A DNA stretch of 33,743 nucleotides, taken from the NCBI GenBank assembly GCA_019234815.1, contig JAFALA010000043.1, forward strand, positions 1 to 33,743, read 5' to 3'. The notes beneath the pieces are model-generated. The model was not told where the DNA came from. It saw only the letters and a program-made list of their open reading frames with translations, and made no database searches. Origin of the DNA: Burkholderiaceae bacterium (GTDB lineage Bacteria > Pseudomonadota > Gammaproteobacteria > Burkholderiales > Burkholderiaceae_C). The position numbers and the translations under genes were made by a program. This document shows, one piece after another, positions 18,605-27,434 of the stretch; within the stretch, counting starts at the first letter, position 1; every line of letters begins with the position of its first letter.

Positions 18605-18623
18605 ATGGGACAATGCGTCCCAT
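18605..18623. promoter_or_regulatory. Inverted repeat overlapping the ispD start
   Basis: ATGGGAC and GTCCCAT form 7-bp arms around a 5-nt loop (AATGC). The loop contains the ATG at 18613 and the right arm overlaps the ATG at 18622, so the hairpin could hide the ispD start region in mRNA. This is seen in sequence only. Confidence 0.35.
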
Positions 18624-19347
18624 GATGATCGAATCGCAAGGCTTTGAGCCGCGCTGCTACGCGCTGGTGCCCGCCGCCGGCGTGGGCGCCCGCTCGGGCG
18701 CGGCCCTGCCCAAACAATATGTGAGCGTGGCCGGCTGCGCCATGATGGCGCATACGCTGGATGCGCTGCTGAAGGTGCAGCGGCTGACGGCGACGCTGGT
18801 GGTGCTGGCGCCGGATGACGCGCAATTCGAAGCGGCAGTGCCCGGATTCCAGGGCGAGCGCGCCTGGGTGGCGCGGTGCGGAGGCGCGAGCCGGGCCGAG
18901 AGCGTGGCGCAGGGCTTGATGGAACTGCGCGCCCGCGGCGCCCAGCCGCATGACTGGGTGCTGGTGCACGACGCGGCGCGCTGCCTGGTGCGCCCGGAAT
19001 GGGTCACGGGCCTGATCGAAGCCTGCGAGGCCGACGAAGTGGGCGGCTTGCTGGCCATGCCGGTGGCCGACACCATGAAGGAGGAAGGCGAGGGCGCCCA
19101 GGGCTCTCGCATAGCCCGCACGCTCGATCGCCGCCACAAATGGCTGGCGCAGACGCCGCAGATGTTCCGCCTGGGCTTGCTGCAACCGGCCCTGGCCGGG
19201 GCCGACGCCTCGGTGACCGACGAGGCCAGCGCGGTCGAGGCGCTGGGGCATCAGCCCTTGCTGGTGGCCGCGCCGCTGGAAAATTTCAAGCTCACCTGGC
19301 CGGCCGATTTCGAGCTGGCAGAGCGTTTGTTGAGGAGTCGCGCATGA
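18613..19347 (+). CDS. ispD: 2-C-methyl-D-erythritol 4-phosphate cytidylyltransferase
   Basis: IspD is the third MEP-pathway enzyme, joining CTP and MEP to give CDP-ME. The N-terminal CTP-binding motif is [20 protein letters not shown] with the conserved Arg and Lys. [10 protein letters not shown] and VADTMKE are further family segments. The product is 244 residues; starts at 18613, 18622 or 18625 are possible, all just before [19 protein letters not shown], and none has a strong ribosome site. The stop overlaps the ispF start by 4 nt (ATGA), indicating translational coupling. It begins 27 nt after clpB, so read-through from clpB is possible. Confidence 0.95.
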   Translation: MRPMMIESQGFEPRCYALVPAAGVGARSGAALPKQYVSVAGCAMMAHTLDALLKVQRLTATLVVLAPDDAQFEAAVPGFQGERAWVARCGGASRAESVAQGLMELRARGAQPHDWVLVHDAARCLVRPEWVTGLIEACEADEVGGLLAMPVADTMKEEGEGAQGSRIARTLDRRHKWLAQTPQMFRLGLLQPALAGADASVTDEASAVEALGHQPLLVAAPLENFKLTWPADFELAERLLRSRA

Positions 19348-19865
19348 GTGCTGGGATGGGCGCAGGGAAGAGTGCCGGGTTGGGTCTGCCTTTTCGCATC
19401 GGCGAGGGCTGGGATACGCATCAACTGGTGACCGGGCGTCCGCTGATCCTGGGCGGCATGACCATTCCGCACACCCATGGCCTGCTGGGCCACTCCGACG
19501 CCGATGCGCTGGCGCATGCCATCACCGACGCCTTGCTGGGCGCCGCCGCCCTGGGCGACATCGGCAAGCTGTTTCCCGATACCGCGGCGGAATTTGCCGG
19601 CGCCGACTCCATGCATTTGCTGGCCGAGGCCTACCGTCGCGTGAAGGCGCAGGGCTGGCAGATCGCCAACATCGACTGCACCATCGTGGCTCAGGCGCCG
19701 AAGATGGCGCCGCATATCGTCGCCATGCGGGCTCGGCTGGCCGAGGTCCTGGAAATCGACGTCGGCCAGGTCAACGTCAAGGCCAAGACGGCCGAGAAGA
19801 TGGGGCCGGTCGGAGAGGGCCGGGCGATCGAGACGCGCGCGGTGTGCCTGTTGATTCCGGCTTGA
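19344..19865 (+). CDS. ispF: 2-C-methyl-D-erythritol 2,4-cyclodiphosphate synthase
   Basis: IspF cyclises CDP-ME 2-phosphate to MEcPP, the fifth MEP-pathway step, as a homotrimer with zinc. The product is 173 residues. The metal ligands Asp24 and His26 lie in GEGWDTH and a third His in [12 protein letters not shown]. The family blocks [23 protein letters not shown] and [17 protein letters not shown] are present. A short extra N-terminal tail ([14 protein letters not shown]) precedes the usual start. GAGG lies upstream of the start, within the ispD coding end. The GEGWDTH form is remembered from Alcaligenaceae/Burkholderiales proteins. Confidence 0.96.
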   Translation: MSAGMGAGKSAGLGLPFRIGEGWDTHQLVTGRPLILGGMTIPHTHGLLGHSDADALAHAITDALLGAAALGDIGKLFPDTAAEFAGADSMHLLAEAYRRVKAQGWQIANIDCTIVAQAPKMAPHIVAMRARLAEVLEIDVGQVNVKAKTAEKMGPVGEGRAIETRAVCLLIPA

Positions 19866-19878
19866 CGGCAGGTCGAGC

Positions 19879-21243
19879 CTAGGTGCTGCGGCGCAGCCGC
19901 AAGGTGATCACCAGCCCGCCGTCGGGCGCATTGCCGAAGCTCATGCCCGCATTCATGCGCTGCAGCGAGCGCTCGACGATGGCCAGGCCCAGGCCCGCGC
20001 CGGTGGCCGCCGTGCGGGCGGTGTCGCCGCGGAAGAAGGGCGTAGTCAGGCGCACCAGCTTGTCGTCGGGCACGCCGGGGCCGAAGTCGCGCACGCTTAA
20101 GCTGACCTCGCCATGATGGACCTTGGCCTGCACCACGACCTTGGCCGGCTGGTCCGGCTTGTGGCCGTAGCGGCGGGCGTTCTCGAACAGGTTCAGGAAC
20201 ACGCGGCTGAGTTCGGTTTCGTCGGCCCAGACATGCAGTTCCGGCGCCACATGCAGCTGGATGCTGATCTGCTCAGGCCGGCGGAAGGCGATGGCTTCGC
20301 GCTCCAGCACGCTGTAGAGCGGCACCGATTTGAGCTTGAGTTCGGTGGGCCGGGCGTAGTCCATGAACTTGCCGATGATGCCGTCGAGCTGGTCGATGTC
20401 CATGGCCATGTATTGACGCGCCTGCTCGTCGGTAACGCTCATCTCGACTTCCAGCCGCAACCTCGCGAGCGGGGTGCGCAGGTCATGCGAGATGCCGGCC
20501 AGCATGACGTTGCGGTCTTCCTCGACCTTGGCCAGTTCGCGCGCCATGCGGTTGAAGCCCATGTTGACCTCGCGAATTTCGCTGGTGAGCGTGCCCTCGT
20601 CCAGGCGTGAATCGAATTCGCCATCGCGTATGCGTCCGGCGGCGATGGAGAGTTCGCGCAGGGGCTGGTTGATCAGGCGCGCGATCATTACCGAGCCCAG
20701 CACCGTGCCAAACAGCGCAATCAGCAGCCACCAGGCATTGCCGGACAGCACCACCGACAGCGGGTTGGGATTGGTGCGCAGCCAGAATTTGTCGCGGCCG
20801 ATGTCGAAGCGCACCCACAGCCCGCTCTCGTTGTTCAGGCTGCGGGCCACAATGGTGTCGTCGCCCAGGCGCGCGCGCAGGGCCTGCACCAGCTGCTGCG
20901 CGAAGACGCTGGTGTCGTAGGGCTGCCATCGGTCGCTGGCCTCCGCCACTTCGACGCGCACGTCCTCGTTGTGCGTCAGCGACTTGATCAGGCCGACACG
21001 GTTGATGGGGTCTGACTGCGCCAGCGCGACGCGGCTGAGGTTGACCAGCCCGGCCAGTTGGTGCGCCGTCTCCAGCGCGCGCGGTTCGGCGTCCAAGGCC
21101 CTGAAGGTGAATTGCCAGGCCAGGATGGAGCCGGTCAGCAGCAGGGCGAGCAGCGTGAAGGTGCGCCAGAACAGTGTCAAGGCCATGCGGGGGGCGACGG
21201 CGGAGCGGCCCATGGCGTCAGGCGGCGCCTTTGCTGCGTTCAA
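19879..21243 (-). CDS. Membrane sensor histidine kinase, EnvZ/RisS-like
   Basis: This is the sensor of the pair with the regulator at 21240-21965. Two membrane helices (about 25-45 and 171-190) enclose a periplasmic domain of about 125 residues. A HAMP linker, the H-box AGISHDLRTPLARLRLEVEM (phospho-acceptor His253 from the TTG start) and a C-terminal ATPase with NLFENARRYG, VRDFGPGVPDD and GAGLGLAIVERSLQRM follow. The frame opens at TTG 21243, overlapping the regulator's stop codon; ATG 21213 or 21186 are alternatives. Gene order, overlap and similarity suggest EnvZ, or Bordetella RisS as remembered. The signal is unknown. Confidence 0.92.
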   Translation of the reverse strand: MNAAKAPPDAMGRSAVAPRMALTLFWRTFTLLALLLTGSILAWQFTFRALDAEPRALETAHQLAGLVNLSRVALAQSDPINRVGLIKSLTHNEDVRVEVAEASDRWQPYDTSVFAQQLVQALRARLGDDTIVARSLNNESGLWVRFDIGRDKFWLRTNPNPLSVVLSGNAWWLLIALFGTVLGSVMIARLINQPLRELSIAAGRIRDGEFDSRLDEGTLTSEIREVNMGFNRMARELAKVEEDRNVMLAGISHDLRTPLARLRLEVEMSVTDEQARQYMAMDIDQLDGIIGKFMDYARPTELKLKSVPLYSVLEREAIAFRRPEQISIQLHVAPELHVWADETELSRVFLNLFENARRYGHKPDQPAKVVVQAKVHHGEVSLSVRDFGPGVPDDKLVRLTTPFFRGDTARTAATGAGLGLAIVERSLQRMNAGMSFGNAPDGGLVITLRLRRST

Positions 21244-21965
21244 GCCTCATCGGGAACGAACACATAGCCCACGCCCCAGACGGTCTGGATGTAGCGCGGT
21301 TGGGTCGGGTCGTCTTCCAGCAGCTTGCGCAGGCGCGAGATCTGCACGTCCAGGCTGCGGTCGAAAGGCTCGAATTCGCGCCCGCGCGCCAATTGCGCCA
21401 GTTTGTCGCGCGACAGCGGCTGGCGAGGGTGGCGCACCAGGGCCTTGAGCATGGAGAACTCGCCGGTGGTCAGCGCCAGCGGCTCGCCGTTACGGGACAG
21501 GCGGCGCTGCGCCAGGTCGAACTCGAACGGGCCGAACTGGATGCTCATGGGTTCCAGCGAAGGGGCGCCGGGCGCCTCCATGGGGGGGCGGCGGCGCAGC
21601 ACGGCGTTGATGCGGGCCAGCAGCTCGCGGGGGTTGAAGGGCTTGCTCAGGTAGTCGTCGGCGCCGACTTCCAGGCCCACGATGCGGTCCACGTCTTCCA
21701 CCTTGGCCGTCAGCATGATGATGGGCAGCATGTTCTTGTCGGCGCGCAGGCGGCGGCAGATCGACAAGCCATCTTCGCCGGGCAGCATCAGGTCCAGCAC
21801 GACGAGATCGATGGTCTCGCGGCTCAGCTGTTTGTTCAGGGCCTTGCTGTCTTCGGCCAGCAGGACCTCGAAGCCCTCCTGGGTGAGGTAGCGGCGCAGC
21901 AGGTCGCGGATGCGGGCATCGTCATCCACGACCAGGATACGGTTCGGGCGGGGATTGGCGCTCAT
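21240..21965 (-). CDS. OmpR-family response regulator, RisA/OmpR-like
   Basis: The start at 21965 (MSANPRPNRILVVDDD) is favoured because AGGA lies 9 nt upstream; ATG 21974 is too close to it. The 241 residues contain a receiver domain with the acidic cluster VDDD (13-16), phospho-acceptor Asp58 in VVLDLMLPGEDG and Lys108 in YLSKPFNPREL. The C-terminal winged-helix domain ends RYIQTVWGVGYVFVPDEA. It is first in an operon with the kinase gene (4-nt overlap) and divergent from the SIMPL gene. It closely resembles OmpR and Bordetella RisA as remembered. Confidence 0.94.
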   Translation of the reverse strand: MSANPRPNRILVVDDDARIRDLLRRYLTQEGFEVLLAEDSKALNKQLSRETIDLVVLDLMLPGEDGLSICRRLRADKNMLPIIMLTAKVEDVDRIVGLEVGADDYLSKPFNPRELLARINAVLRRRPPMEAPGAPSLEPMSIQFGPFEFDLAQRRLSRNGEPLALTTGEFSMLKALVRHPRQPLSRDKLAQLARGREFEPFDRSLDVQISRLRKLLEDDPTQPRYIQTVWGVGYVFVPDEA

Positions 21966-22120
21966 GGTGGGCATTCCTGAATTTGTAACAGCCGCATTGT
22001 GGAACGAAATTTTGCACAGCTCTCGTCTCGTTCGATGGCGTTACACCTCATTAACAACTTGCCGCGGCGGCTGTGACAAAACACGCAAAATCAATGGTCA
22101 AAACTATGGAAGGAGTTTCT

Positions 22121-22870
22121 ATGTCTACGCCATACGCTGTTCCGTCGCTGCGAATGTCGGTATGTCTGCTGGCTGCGCTGATCCCCATGTCGGCTCCTGT
22201 GCTTGCACGGGCGGGCGAAGCGCCGCAGGCTCATCTGTTGAACCTGAGCGCCTCGGCTACGCAGGAGGTGCAGCAGGATGTGCTGAGCATCCGGTTCAGC
22301 GCCAGTAAGGAGGGCGCGGATGCCGCCGCCGTCAAGCAGGCGCTTCAGCAGGCGCTCGATGTGGCCTTGAACGAAGCCCGCAAGATTGCCAAGCCGGAGG
22401 CCGTAGAGGTCCATACCGGCAATTTTGCGATCTATCCGCGCTACAGCAGCAAGAACGGCAGCAGCGTGCTCAACGGCTGGATGGGCTCGGCGGAACTGCT
22501 GGTGCAGGGACGCGACGTGGCGGCGATCTCGCAGCTGAGCGGACGCATCGGCAGCATGAACATCAGCAGCGTCAATTTCTCCTTGTCCAGGCAGGCGCGC
22601 GAGAAGCAGGAGGCCGAGGTGATTGCCGAAGCCGTGGCCAAGTTCAAGGCCCGCGCGCAGGACTTCACCCAGCAATTCGGCTTCCGCTCGTACCAGATCG
22701 GCGTCGTCAACGTCAACACCGACGACGCCGGTCCTGTCCACATGGTCCAGCCGATGATGCGCGCCATGGCCGCGCCTGCCGCCGCGTCCGTGAGCGACGC
22801 GCTGCCCGTGGAACCCGGCAAGTCCACGGTCAGCGTGACGATCAACGGCTCGGTGCAGATGCTGCCCTGA
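22121..22870 (+). CDS. SIMPL domain (DUF541) periplasmic protein
   Basis: The start at ATG 22121 is chosen for its ribosome site (GGAAGGAG); the frame opens 16 codons earlier without one. The 249-residue product has a signal peptide (about 1-30, through SAPVLARAGEA) and a SIMPL domain: LNLSASATQEVQQDVLSIRFS at the start, then QALDVALNEARKIAKPEAVEV, and the closing strand STVSVTINGSVQML. Family members such as E. coli YggE are periplasmic, and some are linked to stress protection; biochemical function is not established. It is divergent from the response-regulator operon, which could control it (inference). Confidence 0.88.
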   Translation: MSTPYAVPSLRMSVCLLAALIPMSAPVLARAGEAPQAHLLNLSASATQEVQQDVLSIRFSASKEGADAAAVKQALQQALDVALNEARKIAKPEAVEVHTGNFAIYPRYSSKNGSSVLNGWMGSAELLVQGRDVAAISQLSGRIGSMNISSVNFSLSRQAREKQEAEVIAEAVAKFKARAQDFTQQFGFRSYQIGVVNVNTDDAGPVHMVQPMMRAMAAPAAASVSDALPVEPGKSTVSVTINGSVQMLP

Positions 22871-22876
22871 CGCTTT

Positions 22877-22896
22877 CTTGCGCCTTCGGGCGCAAG
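22877..22896. terminator. Hairpin between convergent SIMPL and TonB receptor genes
   Basis: CTTGCGCC pairs with GGCGCAAG around a stable TTCG tetraloop. It lies in the 28-nt gap between the two converging stop codons and can serve both as terminator. T-tracts are poor. Confidence 0.7.
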
Positions 22897-22898
22897 CC

Positions 22899-25739
22899 TC
22901 AGCGGAAGCTGTAGGTCGCTGACATCCAGAACGTGCGGCCCAGCAGCTGCGCGTAGCTGGGGTCGTAGCCGGCGCCTTCCTGGTTGTTGGTGTAGGGCGG
23001 CGCGGTGTCGAACAGGTTGCGGATGCCGGCGTTGAAGCTCAGGTTCTTGCTGTGCTTGTAGCTGGCGCTCATGTCGTACAGCGTGTAGCCGTGCACCTGG
23101 GGATAACCGGGCAGGTTCGAGCCAAAGAAGCCGTAGGGGTTCTCGTCCTGGTAGCCGGACCAATAGTTCTGGTCCAAGGTCAGGTCCCAGTTGTTGCGCC
23201 GCCAATTCAGCGACAGGTAATGGTGCCAGCGGTTGACCACGCCGACGCCTTGCTGGTTCTTGGTGCCCACCGTGCCCTGCCAGGGGTTGCCGGGCGTGAG
23301 GATGTCGAAGTTCTGGAAATAGGTGCCCGACATCTTCACCATGAAATTGCCCCATTCGGTCGGTTCGAACTTGTAGGTGGCGTCGAGGTCGCTGCCGCGC
23401 AGGCGCCATTCGCCGGCGTTGAGGGTCGGCGTGTTGACGTAGTTGATCGGACCGGGCAGGCTCGATCCAGGCGTCGACGGGTAGCGCACCAGCATGCTGG
23501 CGTATTGGGCCGCGGTGGCCGGGTCGAAGGCCAGCGATTCAGGCAGGCCGTTGACCTGGATGACGTCGTAGAGGTTGATGCGGAAATAGCTGACTGCGGC
23601 GCTGAACTGCTTGTTGGGCTCGAAGACGACGCCGAAATTGCTTTGCACGGACTTCTCGGGCTGCAGGTTCGGGTTGCCGAACTTGGCCTGGTTGAAGTTG
23701 TTGAAGCAGTCGTACTGGGGATTGGCGCCGGGCGCAGGTACGCCGCCAGGGCAGCGGATCGGATCGGAGAAGACGCCGCCCCAGGCCAGGGTCGTCGGCG
23801 TGCCGATGTCCACCAGGTTGGGCGCGCGGAAGCCGCTGCCGTAGGAGCCGCGCAGCAGCAGGGACGGCATGGGCTGCCATTTCAGCGAGAACTTCGGGTT
23901 GGTGGTCGATCCGAAGTCCGAGTAATGGTCGCCGCGCACGCTGATGTTGCCTTCCAGCTTGTGCGCCAGCGGGATGTCCGCCTCGGCGCTGAGCGCCGTG
24001 ATGTGGCGGCTCATGCCCGTGGCGGGCAGCCCGGCGCCGCCCCAGTTCAGCAGCCAGCCTTGCGCGTATTCGGCCTGGTACCACTGCGACAGGGTTTCAA
24101 TGCGCGCTTCCGCTCCCAGGGCCAGCGCCAGCGGACCCGCAGGCAGCTGCGCCACTTCCTTGGTGACATGCGCATCGAGCGACTTGACTGTGCCCGTGGC
24201 CTCGCGGTCCTTGCCCGACCATTGCGTGGCCTGCAGGGCCTTGAGCCCTTGCGGCGACTGTGCTCCGAAGGGGTTGTACAAGCCGCTGAGCGCCAGGTTG
24301 TAGAAGGCCTCGGTGTCCACGATGCCGCTCATGAAGCGCTCCACGCTGTGGGCCCGGTTGAGGTTCAGCGCGACGTCGTAGTCCCAGTCGCGCCAGGTGC
24401 CGTTGGTGCCGAGCACCAGCCGCTCCTGGTCGTTGGCCGTGACGGAGGAGGTTGGGCCGAGCTCCAGCAGGCGCGAGGTGAAGCTCACCGGCTGGGTGCC
24501 CGAGCCATATTGCGCGGCGAAGGCCGCGGGGTAATAGGGGCTGTTGGGCAGGAGCGTGAAGGGCGTCTGGTTGCCGGGGAAGGGCTGCAGGCCGGTCAGG
24601 GCGGGATTGTTCTCGGCGCCCTGGCTTTCTCCTTCCGCCGTCGTCGTGGTGGTGACGATGGTGTAGCGGTTTCTTGCCAGGCTACCTTCCAGGAACACGT
24701 TCTGATCGTCGGAGAGCTTGAAGTTGATCTTGCCGACGGTGGCGAACTTTTCCTGCGCGGGAATGGAGTCGCCTTCCGACCCCGTGTCGTACACGCAGGT
24801 GCCGTCTCCCGCAGGGGAAGGGTAGTTGCCCTTGCCGCTGCAAGTCGGGTTGCTGAGATTGGCGATGGCGGTCTGGCTGTTGCCCTGCGCATTGGCGTAG
24901 GTGTAGTAGGCCGTGCCCGGGCTGCTGAACTGGCTGAGCCAGCCGTACCGGCTGCTGCCGTAGTTCGCCGGCAACACCCATGAGCTGGTGTAGGGGCGGT
25001 TGGACGCGCGCAGCGGATCGTCCTTGCGGTAGTCCATGGTCAGGAACATGTTGTAGCCGTCCGCACTCAGGTCGCCATGCCCGCCGGTCAGGGTGACGCG
25101 CTGTTCGTTGCCGCCGCCATGCTGGCTGGCGCTGCCGTAGGCGGTGCCCTCGACGCCTTGGTAGTCCTTGACCAGGATGAAGTTGATCACGCCGCCCACC
25201 GCGTCGGCGCCATAGACGGCCGAGGCGCCGTCCGTCAGCACTTCGACGCGGTCGACCGCCGTGAGCGGAATGGTCTCCAGGTCGACGCCGCCGCCGTCAA
25301 AGGCATTGTTGGCGACCCGGCGGCCGTTGAGCAGTACTAAGGTCCGCTGATAGCCCAGGCCGCGTAGCGACGCGCCCGCCATGGCATTGCCGCTGGTCAT
25401 CGAGGAGGCGGGATTGGTGTTGCCAGCGCTCGACGCCGCCGCGACCGTGGAAAGCAGCTCCGCGGCGGTGGTCACGCCGGTGCGTTGGATGTCCTGCCGG
25501 CTGATGACCTGCACGGGCAAGGAGGTTTCACCCGAAATTCGCTTGATGCTGGAGCCGGTGATTTCAATCTTTTCAATTTTTTCGGTGGGAACGGCGTCAT
25601 CGGCGAACGCCTGGCCCAATGAGAGAAGCAGGCTGACACCGACCATGCAATGCATGCCCAGATGCTGGCTGGTCGGATTGAAGTTGTGGCGCGTATTTGA
25701 AGTGATAGGCGTATTGGCGCGCAAGTGCGTCAATTTCAT
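22899..25739 (-). CDS. TonB-dependent outer-membrane receptor
   Basis: The start at ATG 25739 (MKLTHLRANT) is preceded by GGAG; the frame extends 33 codons upstream without support. The 946-residue product has a long signal region (to about residue 48, SLGQAFADD). It is followed by a plug domain with EITGSSIKR, VQVISRQDIQRTGVTTAAELL, LRGLGYQRTLVLLNGRRVAN and VEVLTDGASAVYGADAVGGVINF. A large beta-barrel follows, ending in an aromatic C-terminal strand (FWMSATYSFR) for outer-membrane insertion. It imports a substrate using TonB energy; the ligand is unknown (no siderophore or sugar genes adjacent). The plug style recalls the large receptors common in Xanthomonadales and Caulobacterales. Confidence 0.94.
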   Translation of the reverse strand: MKLTHLRANTPITSNTRHNFNPTSQHLGMHCMVGVSLLLSLGQAFADDAVPTEKIEKIEITGSSIKRISGETSLPVQVISRQDIQRTGVTTAAELLSTVAAASSAGNTNPASSMTSGNAMAGASLRGLGYQRTLVLLNGRRVANNAFDGGGVDLETIPLTAVDRVEVLTDGASAVYGADAVGGVINFILVKDYQGVEGTAYGSASQHGGGNEQRVTLTGGHGDLSADGYNMFLTMDYRKDDPLRASNRPYTSSWVLPANYGSSRYGWLSQFSSPGTAYYTYANAQGNSQTAIANLSNPTCSGKGNYPSPAGDGTCVYDTGSEGDSIPAQEKFATVGKINFKLSDDQNVFLEGSLARNRYTIVTTTTTAEGESQGAENNPALTGLQPFPGNQTPFTLLPNSPYYPAAFAAQYGSGTQPVSFTSRLLELGPTSSVTANDQERLVLGTNGTWRDWDYDVALNLNRAHSVERFMSGIVDTEAFYNLALSGLYNPFGAQSPQGLKALQATQWSGKDREATGTVKSLDAHVTKEVAQLPAGPLALALGAEARIETLSQWYQAEYAQGWLLNWGGAGLPATGMSRHITALSAEADIPLAHKLEGNISVRGDHYSDFGSTTNPKFSLKWQPMPSLLLRGSYGSGFRAPNLVDIGTPTTLAWGGVFSDPIRCPGGVPAPGANPQYDCFNNFNQAKFGNPNLQPEKSVQSNFGVVFEPNKQFSAAVSYFRINLYDVIQVNGLPESLAFDPATAAQYASMLVRYPSTPGSSLPGPINYVNTPTLNAGEWRLRGSDLDATYKFEPTEWGNFMVKMSGTYFQNFDILTPGNPWQGTVGTKNQQGVGVVNRWHHYLSLNWRRNNWDLTLDQNYWSGYQDENPYGFFGSNLPGYPQVHGYTLYDMSASYKHSKNLSFNAGIRNLFDTAPPYTNNQEGAGYDPSYAQLLGRTFWMSATYSFR

Positions 25740-26145
25740 AAGATTCTCCGAGGCGAACGCTGGCCCGGCGTGAGCCGCCGTGCAGACGAGATCGCTAAAT
25801 TGCAATAGCAGAGCAACCCGTGGACCGAAAGTGATCAACAGGTACGGACACCGTTCAGCGTGGAGTCACTTGGGGACGTCGTCGTCGGATGAGCAGATGT
25901 CTGCGTAGCGAGCCGGTGTGGTGGCGAAGTGGGCCCACATGGGCTGAGGGGGGAAGCACAAATCCACGGCAACCTCGGTCCGTATGGGCAACTGAATGAA
26001 GCTCAATGCGACGGACAACAAGGTGGGCATGGGTGGTGCGGATGAAGACGACACGGGGCCTGGAATTTACAATTACAGTGCCTATTAAATTGTTAATAGG
26101 CCCATATTGAGCGGCAATAATGGCTTACCCGAGGGTGTGTATGTT
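25740..26145. other. Intergenic region upstream of the TonB receptor gene
   Basis: These 406 bp hold the leader and promoter of the TonB receptor gene (minus strand) and the inverted repeat at 26081-26100. A possible 62-codon minus-strand frame (25866-26054) has no ribosome site or recognisable product and is not called. Confidence 0.5.
26081..26100. repeat. AT-rich inverted repeat CCTATTAA/TTAATAGG
   Basis: Two 8-nt arms pair perfectly around a 4-nt loop, 45 bp past the ene-reductase stop codon. It could help terminate that gene or serve as an operator for the receptor gene downstream. There is no T-tract. Confidence 0.4.
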
Positions 26146-27369
26146 TCATGTCAGCGCAGTTTCAGCGTCAACATCAACATCGATCTCAAGTTCCGGGTAG
26201 TCGATGTAGCCCGCATCGCCGCCGCCGAAGAAGCTGCCGCGGTCCGCTGCATTCATCGATGCGTCAGCTTTCAGGCGAGCGACGAAGTCAGGATTGGCCA
26301 GCACCATCTGGCCATAGGACTCCAGGTCGGCAAAACGCCATGTCACATCAACACCGATGTGATCGCGCGCGCGGCCTGGACGGTTGAGGATCAGCATGCC
26401 CATCCAGAGTCGACGGATGTCCACCAGCAGTGCCTCGCTGCCCTGTTGCATGACATGAAGGTAGGCCAACTCCAGCTTGTTCAATTCCGCGACGAGATAG
26501 CGATACAGGGCAGGGCCTTCGGGTCCTTCATCGATGCCCCACATGGCGGTGCCTGGCGACAAGCGGATGGCGGTGCGGTCCGCACCGATTTCATCGGCAA
26601 CGGCCTGGGCGACCTCGATTGCGAAGCGGGCGCGATTTTCGATGGAGCCGCCATAGGCGTCGGTGCGGGTGTTGGCGCTGGGTGCCAGGAACTGCTGGAT
26701 CAGGTAGGCATTGGCGCCGTGGATCTCGACGCCGTCGGCACCCGCCTCGATGGCGCGCCGCGCGGCGAATCTGAAGTCGGCGACGGTCTGCCCAATTTCA
26801 TCGAGGCTCAGGGCTCGCGGCGCCGGTGCCGGCTGCAAGCCGGTCGGCGTGAACATGTGCGCGCCTGAACCAATGGCTGACGGCGCGACGCCTTGGCGAT
26901 GGTGCGGGGTGTTGTCAGGGTGGGACATGCGTCCCGCATGCATCAATTGGATGAACAGCCGGCCGCCCTTTGCATGCACCGCATCGCTCACAGTGCGCCA
27001 GCCCGCGACATGCGCGTCCGTGTAGATGCCGGGCGTCATCAGGTAGCCCTGCCCATCTTCCGACGGTTGCGTGCCTTCCGTCACGATCAAGCCGATGCTG
27101 GCCCGCTGGGCGTAGTAGGTCGCGGCCGAGGCGCCAGGCGTGCCGTCGAGCTGCGCTCGCGAGCGGGTCATGGGCGCCATGACCAGGCGGTTGGCCAGGC
27201 TGTAAGGTCCGACTAGGGGTGAAAAGCTTGGCCACAAGAGTCCCGATAGAGCTGCGCGATGGACGATGAAATTGGCAGTCAAGCCGGACGGGCGATTCAT
27301 GCCGGCGACTTGAATCGCAGCAGGCCATTTTTCTGCGTTGGAGGCTGGCCTGGATGCGATGGCGCTCAT
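26146..27369 (-). CDS. Old Yellow Enzyme family ene-reductase (NADH:flavin oxidoreductase)
   Basis: The product is an FMN-dependent TIM-barrel enzyme that reduces activated C=C bonds with NAD(P)H. Family blocks are GPYSLANRLVMAPMTRSRA, IGLIVTEGTQPSEDGQGY, IQLMHAGRMSHPDNTPHH, DGVEIHGANAYLIQQFLAPS (with the His/Asn pair that binds substrate), the next block NTRTDAYGGSIENR, and ANPDFVARLKADASMNAADR then FFGGGDAGYIDYP. The frame gives 407 residues, but about 48 N-terminal residues before SFSPLVGPYSLANR lack family similarity and that junction is one residue short of the usual pattern. The true start is therefore uncertain and may be non-ATG or mutated. The C-terminus carries an acidic extra tail. 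It is divergent from a LysR gene, its likely regulator. Confidence 0.88.
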   Translation of the reverse strand: MSAIASRPASNAEKWPAAIQVAGMNRPSGLTANFIVHRAALSGLLWPSFSPLVGPYSLANRLVMAPMTRSRAQLDGTPGASAATYYAQRASIGLIVTEGTQPSEDGQGYLMTPGIYTDAHVAGWRTVSDAVHAKGGRLFIQLMHAGRMSHPDNTPHHRQGVAPSAIGSGAHMFTPTGLQPAPAPRALSLDEIGQTVADFRFAARRAIEAGADGVEIHGANAYLIQQFLAPSANTRTDAYGGSIENRARFAIEVAQAVADEIGADRTAIRLSPGTAMWGIDEGPEGPALYRYLVAELNKLELAYLHVMQQGSEALLVDIRRLWMGMLILNRPGRARDHIGVDVTWRFADLESYGQMVLANPDFVARLKADASMNAADRGSFFGGGDAGYIDYPELEIDVDVDAETALT

Positions 27370-27407
27370 CTTGCATTAACCTGCTTGCGAGATAAATATC
27401 CACATAT

Positions 27408-27422
27408 GAGAATCATTGATCC
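27408..27422. promoter_or_regulatory. Candidate LysR operator in the ene-reductase/lysR intergenic region
   Basis: GAGAATCATTGATCC lies between the divergent genes, 12 bp before the lysR start codon. Its reverse complement recurs with one mismatch at 28386-28400, upstream of pirin. A shared site fits one regulator controlling both transcription units (inference). Confidence 0.5.
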
Positions 27423-27434
27423 AAAATTGGAGCA

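Noticed and set aside
25866..26054. 62-codon minus-strand frame upstream of the TonB receptor
   Set aside because: It has no ribosome site and no recognisable or structured product; it probably arises by chance.
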